This document shows, piece after piece, positions 8,656 through 17,828 of a stretch of 64,000 bases of DNA (its first letter is position 1; each line of letters starts with the position of its first letter). A program made the position numbers and the translations under genes. Under the pieces are notes generated by a model. The model worked only from the letters and a program-made list of their open reading frames with translations, made no database searches and was not told the DNA's origin. Origin of the DNA: Paractinoplanes aksuensis (GTDB lineage Bacteria; Actinomycetota; Actinomycetes; Mycobacteriales; Micromonosporaceae); contig NZ_JAMYJR010000002.1 of the NCBI RefSeq assembly GCF_024137025.1, forward strand, positions 310,001-374,000. The letters run 5' to 3'.

Positions 8656-9291
8656 TCAGTAGCCTTCGCCGGAAGCCGTGGCCCTGGCGGGCGGCTGCTC
8701 GCCGCGCCCACGGGCCGCGAAGTCGTCCAGGATGGCCGCGGTGGCGGTGGCGCCGAAACGGGTGGCGCCGGCCTGGTGGAGGGTGAGCAGGGTGTCGAGG
8801 CTGTGGACGCCGCCGGCTGCTTTGACCTCGATATGTGAGGAGACCGCCGCGCGCATCAGCCGGATGTCGGTCAGGGTGGCGCCGCCGGGGGCGAAACCGG
8901 TGCTGGTCTTCACGAAGTGCGCGCCGGCCTTTTCGGTGAGGCGGCAGCCGGTGATCTTCTGCTCGTCGCTCAGGTAGGCGTTCTCCAGGATCACCTTGAC
9001 GACGTGGCCCTGGGCGGCGGCGACCACGGCGGCGATGTCGTGGACGTAAGCGGTGTCGCCGCTGCGGAGCCGGCCGATGTGCAGGACCATGTCGATCTCG
9101 TCGGCGCCGGCCTCGACGAGTTCGCGGGTCTCGGCCGCCTTGACCGTGGTGCGGGTGTCGCCGTGCGGGAAACCGGCCACGGTCCCGACCAGCACGCCGC
9201 TGCCCGCGAGCAGAGTTCTGGCGAGCTCGACGTCGCAGGGACGGACGCAGACCGAGGCGACCTGACGGCGGGCGGCGATCTCACAGCCGTC
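8656..9291 (-). pseudogene. deoC: Deoxyribose-phosphate aldolase, 5'-truncated
   Basis: The frame encodes most of a DeoC TIM barrel: EIDMVLHIG (catalytic Asp), HFVKTSTGF (Schiff-base Lys) and IEVKAAGGV (second catalytic Lys) are all present. Homology is readable back to about 9291 (CEIAARRQVASVCVRP), but the expected first 20-25 residues, including the I-D-H-T-L strand, are missing. In their place lies the end of the gntR gene. In this frame no ATG, GTG or TTG occurs between the junction and a GTG at 9195, which would delete a further 30 residues of the barrel. I therefore regard it as broken, although a shortened product from 9195 is formally possible. Stop at 8656. Confidence 0.7.
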
Positions 9292-9898
9292 GGGTCTCGA
9301 CCAGCAGCGGCTCGTCAGCCGGGACGCGCAACAGGTCGCTGTCGGCGCCGGCGCGTTGCGCGGTCAGCCGGGAGGAACCCAGCGTGGGACGAAGTCCTCG
9401 CTCGTGCAGGGCGCGGTGCAGCGATCCGGTCTCCAGGTCGAGGTCGAGCAGCGCGTCCAGATGCGGCGGGAAGCAGGCGTACTCGACCGCCAGCGGCACG
9501 TCGTCGGCGAATCGGACCAGCGAGATCGAGACCACCCGCGGCGCCGCCGCGGTCAGCTGCAACGCCGCCGCCTCCTCGGCTGAGGCCGCTCGGACTTCAC
9601 CCGCCACCAGACGCGATCGCGGAATCCGCCCCCAACGGCGCACCTGATCCTGAAAACTCATCAACGTTCCCGCCGCCCGCGGCTCGGGCCGCTGCCGCAC
9701 GAACGTGCCCCGCCCCTGGATCCGCTCGATCAGACCGTCGGACTCCAGGGCGTTGAGCGCCGCCCGGACCGTCATCCGGGCAACGCCGAACTCCTCAGCA
9801 AGCGCCGACTCGGCCGGCACCACGTCCCCGGGCCGCGCCCGGTCCAGCCGGGCCCGCAGCTCACGCTCGATCCGCACATACAACGGCGCCTTGCCCAC
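9281..9898 (-). CDS. GntR/HutC family regulator with shortened UTRA domain
   Basis: A 205-residue regulator. The winged-helix GntR domain occupies about 5-72 (ESALAEEFGVARMTVRAALNAL), then a UTRA ligand-binding domain. The product stops at PLLVETRRL, where UTRA domains normally continue for some 35-40 residues (the last strands), so the 3' end appears lost, at the same place where deoC lacks its beginning. Start GTG at 9898 with GGAGGAG 4 bases upstream. An inverted repeat lies 13-37 bases upstream. Its neighbour suggests it once controlled deoxyribonucleoside catabolism. DNA binding may survive; ligand response is doubtful. Confidence 0.75.
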   Translation of the reverse strand: MGKAPLYVRIERELRARLDRARPGDVVPAESALAEEFGVARMTVRAALNALESDGLIERIQGRGTFVRQRPEPRAAGTLMSFQDQVRRWGRIPRSRLVAGEVRAASAEEAAALQLTAAAPRVVSISLVRFADDVPLAVEYACFPPHLDALLDLDLETGSLHRALHERGLRPTLGSSRLTAQRAGADSDLLRVPADEPLLVETRRL

Positions 9899-9910
9899 GC
9901 GACTCCTCCA

Positions 9911-9935
9911 GGTCCTCTAGACAACCTAGAAGACC
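9911..9935. promoter_or_regulatory. Inverted repeat, likely GntR operator
   Basis: Two 10-base arms, GGTCCTCTAG and CTAGAAGACC, separated by 5 bases and matching at 9 of 10 positions, lie just upstream of the gntR ribosome binding site. Position and TCTAGA-like core are typical of autoregulatory sites of HutC-subfamily GntR proteins. Confidence 0.5.
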
Positions 9936-10310
9936 CCGTGGCCACCAGACAGCGTCAACCAGCCTTGAGCCAAGGCGCACCGAGCGGGCTCGGTAAGCCC
10001 GGCTCGCTGTCACGTCCCCGCGCGATGCTTCTCCTGAACGCTTCCTCTCAGCGTTTCGCGCACAACCTGAACACCGTCCCGGCCATAGCCGCCCCAGCTC
10101 CACTGCCAGAAATCACTCATCACACCTCGTCTCGAATTATTGGATTACTAATACTGGCAATCCATTAAACCAGAAACGGACATAATGCCGGTTACACCAT
10201 AGTGTCAGTTTTGATGTATCCCTACTGTCTCAGTGGGAGTTTGGTTGCATGCACTCTGATCACGACGGCAAGAGGGCGGCCGCCGCGCGCCCGATGCACA
10301 GCCGGTCGAA
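9936..10310. other. Intergenic gap with AT-rich stretch
   Basis: No convincing gene. Bases from about 10125 to 10260 are markedly richer in A and T than the rest of the window. They contain an inverted repeat, TGGATT at 10141-10146 and AATCCA at 10159-10164. It lies just beyond the 3' end of the giant gene and upstream of gntR. It may hold a terminator for the giant gene or mark the edge of transferred DNA. Confidence 0.4.
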
Positions 10311-13300
10311 CTAGATCTCCACTTCGCCCAGTGGTACGGCCAGCTGAGGCGCGATGACATCCCAGTCGAAGCGTTCGGAGCGCTTATAGGACGCTGTTGC
10401 GACGCCTTGGTTGGCGTTCACAAATGCCGCCACTTTCATCTGGAAGCTCGTCCACAGCCGGTCGGCACCTCGCCACGCCACGCCGGTGATCGAGTTCAAG
10501 CCGGACTCCAACGCGGTGGTGACCCGGTCCGCCCCCATCGTGTAGAGCGTCCACCCGTCACCGTAGGGATCGATGCCCCACATCCGGTTGCCGCTCACCG
10601 GGTGCCCGGCGGAATGCTCGGGCGGGCCGACCAGCGTGCTGAAGATCCAATGCCGGGCGTCGAAATGGGAGCACACCACCAGCGACCGGTCGATGGTCAT
10701 GGGGAACGGTGGGAGGAGCGGACTGAGGACGTTCACCTGGATGTCGATGACCGTGCCAACGGGATTGTCGGACTCCCAGACCGGCCCGTCGATCGCGGCG
10801 TCGAGCGGCGGGAAGCTCGAATTGTCGGTGTCGAAGAATTCGTCGAAGTGCCGGCGGACGTAATCCAGCAGCGACTCCGGCGTCGTCTGCACCCCTTCGA
10901 GGATCGGCAGCTTGGAGATCTGTGCCGGGTAGTAGTCGAGGTTGACGTCACCTCGTCCGGCCGTAACCGGCACTACGTACAGCCGTCGCTGGAGCAACTT
11001 CTGCGCCAGCTGGTACGACACCCGATGATCGAGCAGACCGCGCCAGGCGATCCAGTCACTACTGGTGCTGGCCCGGATGATCGGGGAACCGTCCGGAGCG
11101 GCAGGGCCGGTCACCTTGGTGGTGTCTCCGTTGCGCTGGATTTCCACACTCGACACGTCACCCGGTGCCATCTCGGCAATCTTGCGAGCGGCCGCGTTCC
11201 GTTCCGGATCGGCGATACGATCGCCGGCGGCGAAATCGTCGAGGATCGAGCCTGACAGCTGCATCGCCTTCTGCGGATCGACGACGCCGGCCTTGCCGGC
11301 GTCGTCGATCACGCCGAGCTTCTTCTTGGTGATCTCGACTCCGGCGTCCGCGCTGGAGGTGTCGCCAACGACCTTCTTCAACGCACTCATCCGGAGGCCG
11401 TGGGCCTCCTCCGAGGTGATCTTCCCGTCGGCCTCGGCCGAGTCGATCGCCGCGAACGCGCGGTCCTTGGCCGCCAGCATCCCGGCCTGCTTCGCGAGTT
11501 CGCTCGCCTCCTTGCCGAAAGCCAAGGCGCTCTCGAGGTTCTGTTTGTACGCCGCCGCTGCGTTGGCCTGCGTCCCGGTCAGCCCTGTGAGGTCGCGGAA
11601 CGACTCCTGGCCGAGCAACTGGGCAATGGTGCTGAGGCTGGAGGGATCGGGGGCGGACGGGGCGTTCTGCACGTTCACGATCGGTGCCGGGTACGGCGTC
11701 GGGGTCGCGTCCGGTGGCGCATCGGATCGCGAATCGGTGCTGGTCGGTCCGATAGCTGGCGGTTCGTCCAGTGGATAGTCCTCCCACCGCCAGAACCGCG
11801 AGTCGTCGATTCGTTCACAGGCATTGCAGGCCCCCATGACCGCCTCGGCGAAGACCCCCTTGGTGGGCAGACTGATCCGGGCCGGTGGGACCGGCGTCGG
11901 CGGCGCGTAGTAGGCGAACAATCCGCTCGGATCGTCGTCGGTGGTCTCCGGCTGGTTCTCGGCCATGCGAATCAGCGGGTCGAGGCGATTGCCCGGGGCC
12001 ACCGGCAGGACGAGCGAGTTGCCGACGATCCCGATCAGCTTGTTCTCGACCACCTGCGCGACGGACCGCCCTCCGCCGTTCGGCGCGTGATATCCGTCAA
12101 GCAACATGTAGCGGCGGCTAGGGTCCATCGACCACCAGATGGCATGGTGGTAGTACTCGATGTTGGCGTTGAGGTGCTGCATCAGCCGGTCGGCGCGGCG
12201 CCGGTCCTCGTTGCGAGGGCTGCGCCGCTCCCAGGAGTCGAGCGCAGTTCGCACCCGGACCGGATCGGCGGTGCTCGCATCGGCCGTGAAGGTGATCAGC
12301 GGGAAGGTGCCGGTGGGTACCAGCCGCGGCCCGTCGAGGTCGTCGTTGAGGCGTGTCTCGGCCGCCAGCCGGTGCCCGAAGGAGTCGGTCGCGTAATCGC
12401 ACCGCAGTGATCGGACCACGCAACGCACCGCGTCGGGCACACCATTGTTCGATTCCACGGTCAGCGATGCGATGTCCGCGCGCCGCACCCCGGTGACCGT
12501 GGCCCGGAAGCTGACCAACAGCCGCCGGTCCGCCTGATACCGGCTCGCCAGCGTGAAATCGCCGGTCGCAGCGGTCCGTGAGCCATCGCTACGGATCACA
12601 CCCAGCGTGAGTCCGTTGACGAAGCGGGCGGCAAACCGTGGCATGTAGTCCCGGTGGAACTTGCGGTACTTAAGATCCTCGTTGGCCTGGGCTTTGAGAG
12701 CACTGACAGCGTTCGAGGCAGCACTGGTGATGGCTGCGGGGACGGCCACAGCGAGCGGCGGGAAGAAGATCGATGCGATGATCGCGCCGGCCGATTGCTC
12801 GAGAGCGGTCGCTGCGGCGCTGGTGTCAGTGACGGCCGGCAAGGGCGGCGGGTACGCGAGAAACTCGATCTCGAACTCGCCGCTGATGTCGGTGACGGTC
12901 TCGTCGGCGTAGCGATTTTCCGGCGTCGTCTCGTCCTGCCAATCGGTCCGGACGCGGCGCAACGCCTCCATGGCTCCGGACAGTTCGGGCCGCAGCAGGT
13001 ACGGCTCGATCTGGTCCCGCCAGCGTAGTGCTTTGTCCGGATCGAACGGGCCCATGGGCAGCGGCACGAACAGGCACTCCTTGACTTCGACCAGATCGTG
13101 CCGCATCTGGAAATGTCGGAGCACCTCGAAATACTGGATGGTGAGGGCGTGGCAACGGTTGTGGTTGGCGACCACATCGGTCTCGGCCCGGACCGCCTCA
13201 CTCTCCCCCACGGTCGACACGACACTGCTCCGGATGCCTCTGATTGCCGAGGCAGCTTGCATGACCCGGTCGCGGAGCGAGTTCATCGAGGTCGAGGCGA

Positions 13301-14627
13301 AGTTGCGCGACGAGTTCTGCCACGCCTCACTGTCGGCCCGGCTGAAGCCGCCCGAGATACCGAACAATGCGCCGAAGTTGAAGCCCTGATACGAGCCGTT
13401 GCCGGCCCCGCCGGTGCCGGCACCCACACCCCATACCGACGACGTCGACCCACCTCGGGACTGCTCGGCGAGGGCCGCGCTGATGACCTCGGTGACGTCG
13501 CGGTTGCGCTGCAGGTCGGCGTTCACCGACTCGCTGAATACGGTGTCCTCGCGCCGGGTCGCGGACTCCTCACGCTGCCAGTCGACGACGGAGATCAACT
13601 TTTTCTGGCCCGGCGCGAGAGGCAGGCTGTAGAGCAGGTCGCCCAGGGAGTAACCGTCGGCGAACCACGTCTGACGGAAATGCAGCAGGTGGCCGTGCGC
13701 GGCGGCCACGGCCTGGAAGAGTTCCGGCTCGCCGTCCCAGACCACCTGCCGGTCACCGAAGTCACGCCGGGACTCCGCCTCGAAATCAGCGTCGTCGCTG
13801 ACGGCGGGTTGGCTGGTTCGCACGACGGTCCAGAAGTCGAATTCCTCGATTGCCCGGTTCGGCGCGGTGAAGTTGACGCATCCCGCACCCAGGTCGGCCG
13901 AATAGGTGGACGACGACTCGGCCAGATCGTCCTGACCGGGCAGTCGCGGAACGTCGGTCGCGGAGCCACAGGTGCATCCGGACGTCTCGTGCTCATGCTC
14001 GGCCGCCTCAACGTCGATGACGATCAACGGTTCGGGCGCGATCAGACCCAGCTCGGTCGGCAGGGGGATCGGGTCTGCAACGCCGGGGATGAGGGCGCGG
14101 GCGGTGGTGATCGCGACATTCGGATACTCGACGAAGAACCGGCCTGACTTGTCGGTGCGGCCGACGGCCAGCGGCCGGAACGTCTCGTGACCGGCCGTGG
14201 TGGCCTCGATCAGGACCTGCAGGCAGTGGATGCTGCATCGGCCGCCGCTGTCCACAACCCGCCCGCCGACACGGGGCCGCGGTGGGGCCGCCCGTGGCCG
14301 CCGGGGCAGTTCCAACCCGCCCTGCCCGAACGGAATGATCAGTTCACCGAGGTCGTCAAAGGTCTCCTGCATGTCGCCCGGCGGCACCATCGGGATCTCG
14401 CGGACCAGCACGCCGGCCGGCGACAAGATCCGTACGGCCCACTCGCTCAGATTGACGAAGTTGAAGACCAGCACGAACCGGCCGTCCGATGCTGTCATCG
14501 CGGTCGTGACCACCTGCTCGTCCGGGCCTTCGTTCCAACCGGAAGCATGCGACTGGACCGTGACGCCCTCTACCGCCAGCCCGCCGGCCTCGCCTAGCAC
14601 CACACGACCAAGGACTACGTGAGCCAT
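10311..14627 (-). CDS. Giant multidomain protein of unknown function (1438 aa)
   Basis: I do not recognise this protein. From ATG 14627 it has two beta-sandwich repeats resembling carboxypeptidase-regulatory/transthyretin folds (about 2-100 and 120-205; VVLGRVVLGE and VGGRVVDSGG). A CTC cluster near 218 follows, then a long middle domain with GQKKLISVVDWQREE near 340, a glycine-rich segment (393-430) and ANHNRCHALTIQYFEVLRHF near 487-506. A helical stretch includes a degenerate EF-hand-like loop (SAEADGKITSEE). The last 230 residues form a Trp/Tyr-rich domain. There is no signal peptide or clear membrane helix. Codon use and GC are lower than in its neighbours, suggesting transfer. The frame stays open to 14822, but that extension is low-complexity. 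Confidence 0.75.
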   Translation of the reverse strand: MAHVVLGRVVLGEAGGLAVEGVTVQSHASGWNEGPDEQVVTTAMTASDGRFVLVFNFVNLSEWAVRILSPAGVLVREIPMVPPGDMQETFDDLGELIIPFGQGGLELPRRPRAAPPRPRVGGRVVDSGGRCSIHCLQVLIEATTAGHETFRPLAVGRTDKSGRFFVEYPNVAITTARALIPGVADPIPLPTELGLIAPEPLIVIDVEAAEHEHETSGCTCGSATDVPRLPGQDDLAESSSTYSADLGAGCVNFTAPNRAIEEFDFWTVVRTSQPAVSDDADFEAESRRDFGDRQVVWDGEPELFQAVAAAHGHLLHFRQTWFADGYSLGDLLYSLPLAPGQKKLISVVDWQREESATRREDTVFSESVNADLQRNRDVTEVISAALAEQSRGGSTSSVWGVGAGTGGAGNGSYQGFNFGALFGISGGFSRADSEAWQNSSRNFASTSMNSLRDRVMQAASAIRGIRSSVVSTVGESEAVRAETDVVANHNRCHALTIQYFEVLRHFQMRHDLVEVKECLFVPLPMGPFDPDKALRWRDQIEPYLLRPELSGAMEALRRVRTDWQDETTPENRYADETVTDISGEFEIEFLAYPPPLPAVTDTSAAATALEQSAGAIIASIFFPPLAVAVPAAITSAASNAVSALKAQANEDLKYRKFHRDYMPRFAARFVNGLTLGVIRSDGSRTAATGDFTLASRYQADRRLLVSFRATVTGVRRADIASLTVESNNGVPDAVRCVVRSLRCDYATDSFGHRLAAETRLNDDLDGPRLVPTGTFPLITFTADASTADPVRVRTALDSWERRSPRNEDRRRADRLMQHLNANIEYYHHAIWWSMDPSRRYMLLDGYHAPNGGGRSVAQVVENKLIGIVGNSLVLPVAPGNRLDPLIRMAENQPETTDDDPSGLFAYYAPPTPVPPARISLPTKGVFAEAVMGACNACERIDDSRFWRWEDYPLDEPPAIGPTSTDSRSDAPPDATPTPYPAPIVNVQNAPSAPDPSSLSTIAQLLGQESFRDLTGLTGTQANAAAAYKQNLESALAFGKEASELAKQAGMLAAKDRAFAAIDSAEADGKITSEEAHGLRMSALKKVVGDTSSADAGVEITKKKLGVIDDAGKAGVVDPQKAMQLSGSILDDFAAGDRIADPERNAAARKIAEMAPGDVSSVEIQRNGDTTKVTGPAAPDGSPIIRASTSSDWIAWRGLLDHRVSYQLAQKLLQRRLYVVPVTAGRGDVNLDYYPAQISKLPILEGVQTTPESLLDYVRRHFDEFFDTDNSSFPPLDAAIDGPVWESDNPVGTVIDIQVNVLSPLLPPFPMTIDRSLVVCSHFDARHWIFSTLVGPPEHSAGHPVSGNRMWGIDPYGDGWTLYTMGADRVTTALESGLNSITGVAWRGADRLWTSFQMKVAAFVNANQGVATASYKRSERFDWDVIAPQLAVPLGEVEI

Positions 14628-14853
14628 GCCGGAATGCTCTGCGAGCCGGGCTCCGGCCCGTGTCACGGAAAAGACACTGTCGGTAACAGAACTCTTGTTG
14701 CCCGATGTCTGACCAAAGGTCAGGCCAGCTGCGGAGGTGCCGACCTGAGCGTCCGCCCAGGCGGTCGGTGAGGCTCGCGGGGGCACCCGTACCGAATCTG
14801 CCCGCGTGCCGCTCGGCCACATCGGATGCGAGTCCGCGTGATTGTCTCAGTGT

Positions 14854-16215
14854 TCAGCACCGCAGGCGGGGGGCGAGTCCGTCGGCCGATGCCGGGCGGT
14901 CGCGGTAAGTCTTCGCTACGAACTCGAGTAGGCGGGTGATGTCGCTGGTGGTGGAGGCCACGCCGAACGAGATACGGATGGCGCCGCCGGTGGGGACGCC
15001 CAGGACTTTCAGGTAGTCGTCGACGGTGCGTACGCCCCAGCCGCGCATGCCGCGCAGCACCCGCGGCCGGATCCCGAAGGCGCCCTCCCCGGCGCCCGGG
15101 TTGCAGAAGCAGCCGGTTCGCAGGGACAGGCCGTCGGTCAGGGCTTCGGCGGCGACCAGGCGTTCGTCGACCACCACGCCGGAGGGGTCGAGCAGGTTGA
15201 ACGCCACCGTCGCGCCGCGCCCGGCGTTGTCGGCCGGGCCGTACAGGCGCACGAGTGGCTGCCCGTTGCCGTGGGTCAGCGCTGACAGACCGGTCAGCAC
15301 GGTGCTGGTCAGTGTGGCCACCTGCGTACGGACGGCTTCGCGGCCGAGGTCGGTGAGCCATCGCAGGCCGTACGAGACGTCGGGGATGTCGAGGAAGTTG
15401 AGGGTGCCGTCCTCGAAGGCGGTTTCGTCGGGGGCCAGTTCGTGCCATTCGGCGCCGACGCTGACCGCGGCGATCGTGCCGCCCGCGAACCACGGCCGCC
15501 GCAGCCTCGCGAGGGCGTCGCGCCGGGCGACCAGGCAGCCGACGCCGGTGGGGAACCCCATCACCTTGTACCAGCTGATCGGCACGAAGTCGGGTTTGAC
15601 GGCGCTGAGGTCGAGCGGGTTGGTCGGCAGGTACGCGGCCACGTCGAGCAGCACGTCGTAGCCGGCGTCGTGGGCGAGCGCGACCCAGTCGAGGGGATGC
15701 TGGACCCCGGTGAAGTTGCTCTGCGCGGGGAACGCGAACAACCCCCGCCGCCGGCGCAGGGCTGCGCGCACGTCGTCGGTGGCGACCCGCAGCGACGGCG
15801 GGGTCAGGGGCACATAGCGGCGGCGGGCCCGGGCGCGGCGGGCGAACTCGCGGATCCCGTTGACCGAGTTGTGGTTGTCGAAGGTCATCACCAGGTCGCG
15901 GGCACGGCCGAACGGGTAGGCCTCGCCGACCAGGCGGCAGGCGCCGGACGCGTTGGCGGTGAAGATCGCCGCGTACTCGGCCGGGTCGGCGTTGAGGAAC
16001 CGCAGCACGTCGCGGCGGGCCTGGTCGACCAGGGCGGTGGACGCGGCCGACGCGGGGTTCTCCGAGTGCGGGTTGCCGTACGCGCGGGCGGCCAGCCTTT
16101 CCTGGTGGTGGCGCAGCTGCGACTGCGAGTACACCCCGGCCCCGGTGTAGTCGAGGTAGACCTCACCGCCGGCGTCCAGATGGGCGTATTCGGTGGCCCG
16201 GAGTTGCTCAGACAC
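14854..16215 (-). CDS. Class V aminotransferase / cysteine desulfurase-like PLP enzyme
   Basis: A 453-residue PLP enzyme. The N-terminus (YLDYTGAGVY, then YGNPHSENPAS) and the PLP-lysine segment SWYKVMGFPTGVG identify the class V fold. A conserved RTGCFCNPGAGE near the C-terminus resembles the catalytic-Cys loop of cysteine desulfurases and of the NifS-like domain of molybdenum cofactor sulfurase. It may therefore mobilise sulfur from cysteine; a lyase or aminotransferase role is possible. The start overlaps the preceding ABC transporter gene by 8 bases, so both belong to one operon and may act on the same compound. No SUF or Moco genes are nearby. Confidence 0.85.
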   Translation of the reverse strand: MSEQLRATEYAHLDAGGEVYLDYTGAGVYSQSQLRHHQERLAARAYGNPHSENPASAASTALVDQARRDVLRFLNADPAEYAAIFTANASGACRLVGEAYPFGRARDLVMTFDNHNSVNGIREFARRARARRRYVPLTPPSLRVATDDVRAALRRRRGLFAFPAQSNFTGVQHPLDWVALAHDAGYDVLLDVAAYLPTNPLDLSAVKPDFVPISWYKVMGFPTGVGCLVARRDALARLRRPWFAGGTIAAVSVGAEWHELAPDETAFEDGTLNFLDIPDVSYGLRWLTDLGREAVRTQVATLTSTVLTGLSALTHGNGQPLVRLYGPADNAGRGATVAFNLLDPSGVVVDERLVAAEALTDGLSLRTGCFCNPGAGEGAFGIRPRVLRGMRGWGVRTVDDYLKVLGVPTGGAIRISFGVASTTSDITRLLEFVAKTYRDRPASADGLAPRLRC

Positions 16216-17797
16216 GGCGGCGCAGCACCCCCCACGTGGCGGCGGTGAACACCAGCGTCATGGCGGCCAGGATGGTCCAGTCGACCCACAGCGCCCGGCT
16301 GAACGTGTCGCCGTAGGTGGCCAGCAGCGGCGGCCCGAGCGGGGACGCGCCCGACGCCCACAGCTGTTCGACGCCGGCGGAGTGCCCGAGCGCTTCGAAC
16401 GACCACCGGTTCGACATGGCGTAGCTGATCCACCGGCCGACCGGCGCCATCACCGGCACCGGCAGGATCGCCCCGACGAACAGCACCTGCGGGAAACACA
16501 GCATGGGCAGCAGCAGCCCGACCTGGGCCACGTCGGACACGGCGGCCGAGCACAGCAGGCCGAGGGTGAGCGCGCACGCCGACGCCAGCAGGGTGGTCAG
16601 GTAGAGCCCGGCGCTGAACGCGGGCAGCCGGTCGAGGGCGCGCAGCACCCCGAGCAGCAGCAGGTCGACCACGGCCAGCATGGGCATGAGCAGCAGGATC
16701 TTCGCGGCCAGATACGGCCCGCGGCGCAGCCCGGCGAACACTTCGCGGCGCAGGATGGCCAGTTCGGTGCAGATCTGCAGCAGGCCGTAGCTGAGCCCGA
16801 AGAAGAACACGCCGAACGCGATCCAGAACAGGATCATCACGGTGGTGGCGGGGTCGGGCCGGGCCGGGTCGAACGCGCCGGCCTCGAACAACATCAGGAA
16901 CATGGCCAGGATGACCAGCGGCGACCCGGCCAGGATCGCCAGAGTCAGCGGATCGGACCGCAGCAGAGCGACGTTGCGGCGGGTCAGGAGCGCGATCTGA
17001 TTGAGTACGCCGGGAGCCTGCGAAGCCTCGTCCGGTGCGCGTTCGGCCGGGGCCGGTTCGGGCGCATGCTCCCAGGCCGGCGCGTCGGTCAGCCGCCCGT
17101 AGATGCCGGCCACGTCGTCCGCCCCGAAATGGCCGGGCGCATCGGCGGGCCGCCCCGCGAACACCAGCCGCCCGCCGGGGGCGAGCACCACCACGGTGTC
17201 GCAGCGGTCGACGTCGGCCGGGTTGTGGGTGGTCAGCACCACCGGCACCCCGTCGGCGGCCAGCCGGCGCAGCACCGCGAGCAGTTCCGCGGCCGCCGCC
17301 GGGTCGAGCCCCGAGGTCGGCTCGTCCAGGAACAACGCGCCCGGCCGGGCCAGCAGCTCGACGGCCACGCTGGCCCGTTTACGTTCACCGCCGCTGAGGT
17401 CACCGACGCGGGTGCCGGCGCGGGCGGCCAGGCCCAGCCCGTCGAGCACCTCGGCCACCCGCCGGTCGGCATCGGCCGCGGGCAGGCGCAGCCGGGCCGC
17501 GTACTGAAGGGTTTTCCGCAGTGGAAGTTGCTGGTGGATGATGTCGTCTTGCGGCACGTAGCCGACCGGGCCGCCGCCCCCGCCGAAGCGCACCCGGCCC
17601 TCGGCGGCCGGTTGCACCCCGGACAGCGCGTCGAGCAGTGTCGTCTTGCCGGCCCCACTGGCCCCGATGATCGCCACCAGCTCGCCGGCCCGCACGCTCA
17701 GCGAGACGTCGTCGAGGGTGCGCCGCCCGCCCCGCACGATCTGCCCCAGGCGGTCGGCCTGCAGCGACAGTCCCCGGGCCGAGTCCACAATAGGCAT
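16208..17797 (-). CDS. ABCG-type half-transporter (ATPase fused to permease)
   Basis: A 529-residue protein with an N-terminal nucleotide-binding domain and a C-terminal ABC2-type membrane domain of six helices (about 290-525). The Walker A is GASGAGKTT (45-53), the signature LSGGERKR, Walker B ALFLDEPTSG, and the switch His is in LTTHNPADVD. The fused NBD-TMD order is that of the ABCG/White family, which work as dimers and generally export lipophilic compounds or peptides. The stop overlaps the start of the PLP enzyme gene by 8 bases, so the pair is co-translated. Substrate is not predictable. Confidence 0.9.
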   Translation of the reverse strand: MPIVDSARGLSLQADRLGQIVRGGRRTLDDVSLSVRAGELVAIIGASGAGKTTLLDALSGVQPAAEGRVRFGGGGGPVGYVPQDDIIHQQLPLRKTLQYAARLRLPAADADRRVAEVLDGLGLAARAGTRVGDLSGGERKRASVAVELLARPGALFLDEPTSGLDPAAAAELLAVLRRLAADGVPVVLTTHNPADVDRCDTVVVLAPGGRLVFAGRPADAPGHFGADDVAGIYGRLTDAPAWEHAPEPAPAERAPDEASQAPGVLNQIALLTRRNVALLRSDPLTLAILAGSPLVILAMFLMLFEAGAFDPARPDPATTVMILFWIAFGVFFFGLSYGLLQICTELAILRREVFAGLRRGPYLAAKILLLMPMLAVVDLLLLGVLRALDRLPAFSAGLYLTTLLASACALTLGLLCSAAVSDVAQVGLLLPMLCFPQVLFVGAILPVPVMAPVGRWISYAMSNRWSFEALGHSAGVEQLWASGASPLGPPLLATYGDTFSRALWVDWTILAAMTLVFTAATWGVLRRRV

Positions 17798-17828
17798 GCG
17801 GCCACGCTACTGGGGGCGTACGACAAAA

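Noticed and set aside
8991..9284. Alternative frame as N-terminus of deoC
   Set aside because: Its translation has no DeoC similarity; the real frame is the one with CEIAARRQVASVCV.
9938..10168. 76-codon frame in the AT-rich gap
   Set aside because: No similarity, crosses the gntR promoter and has mixed codon bias.
10407..12410. Plus-strand frames opposite the giant gene
   Set aside because: Shadows; the minus strand gives one continuous 1438-residue protein with sensible composition.
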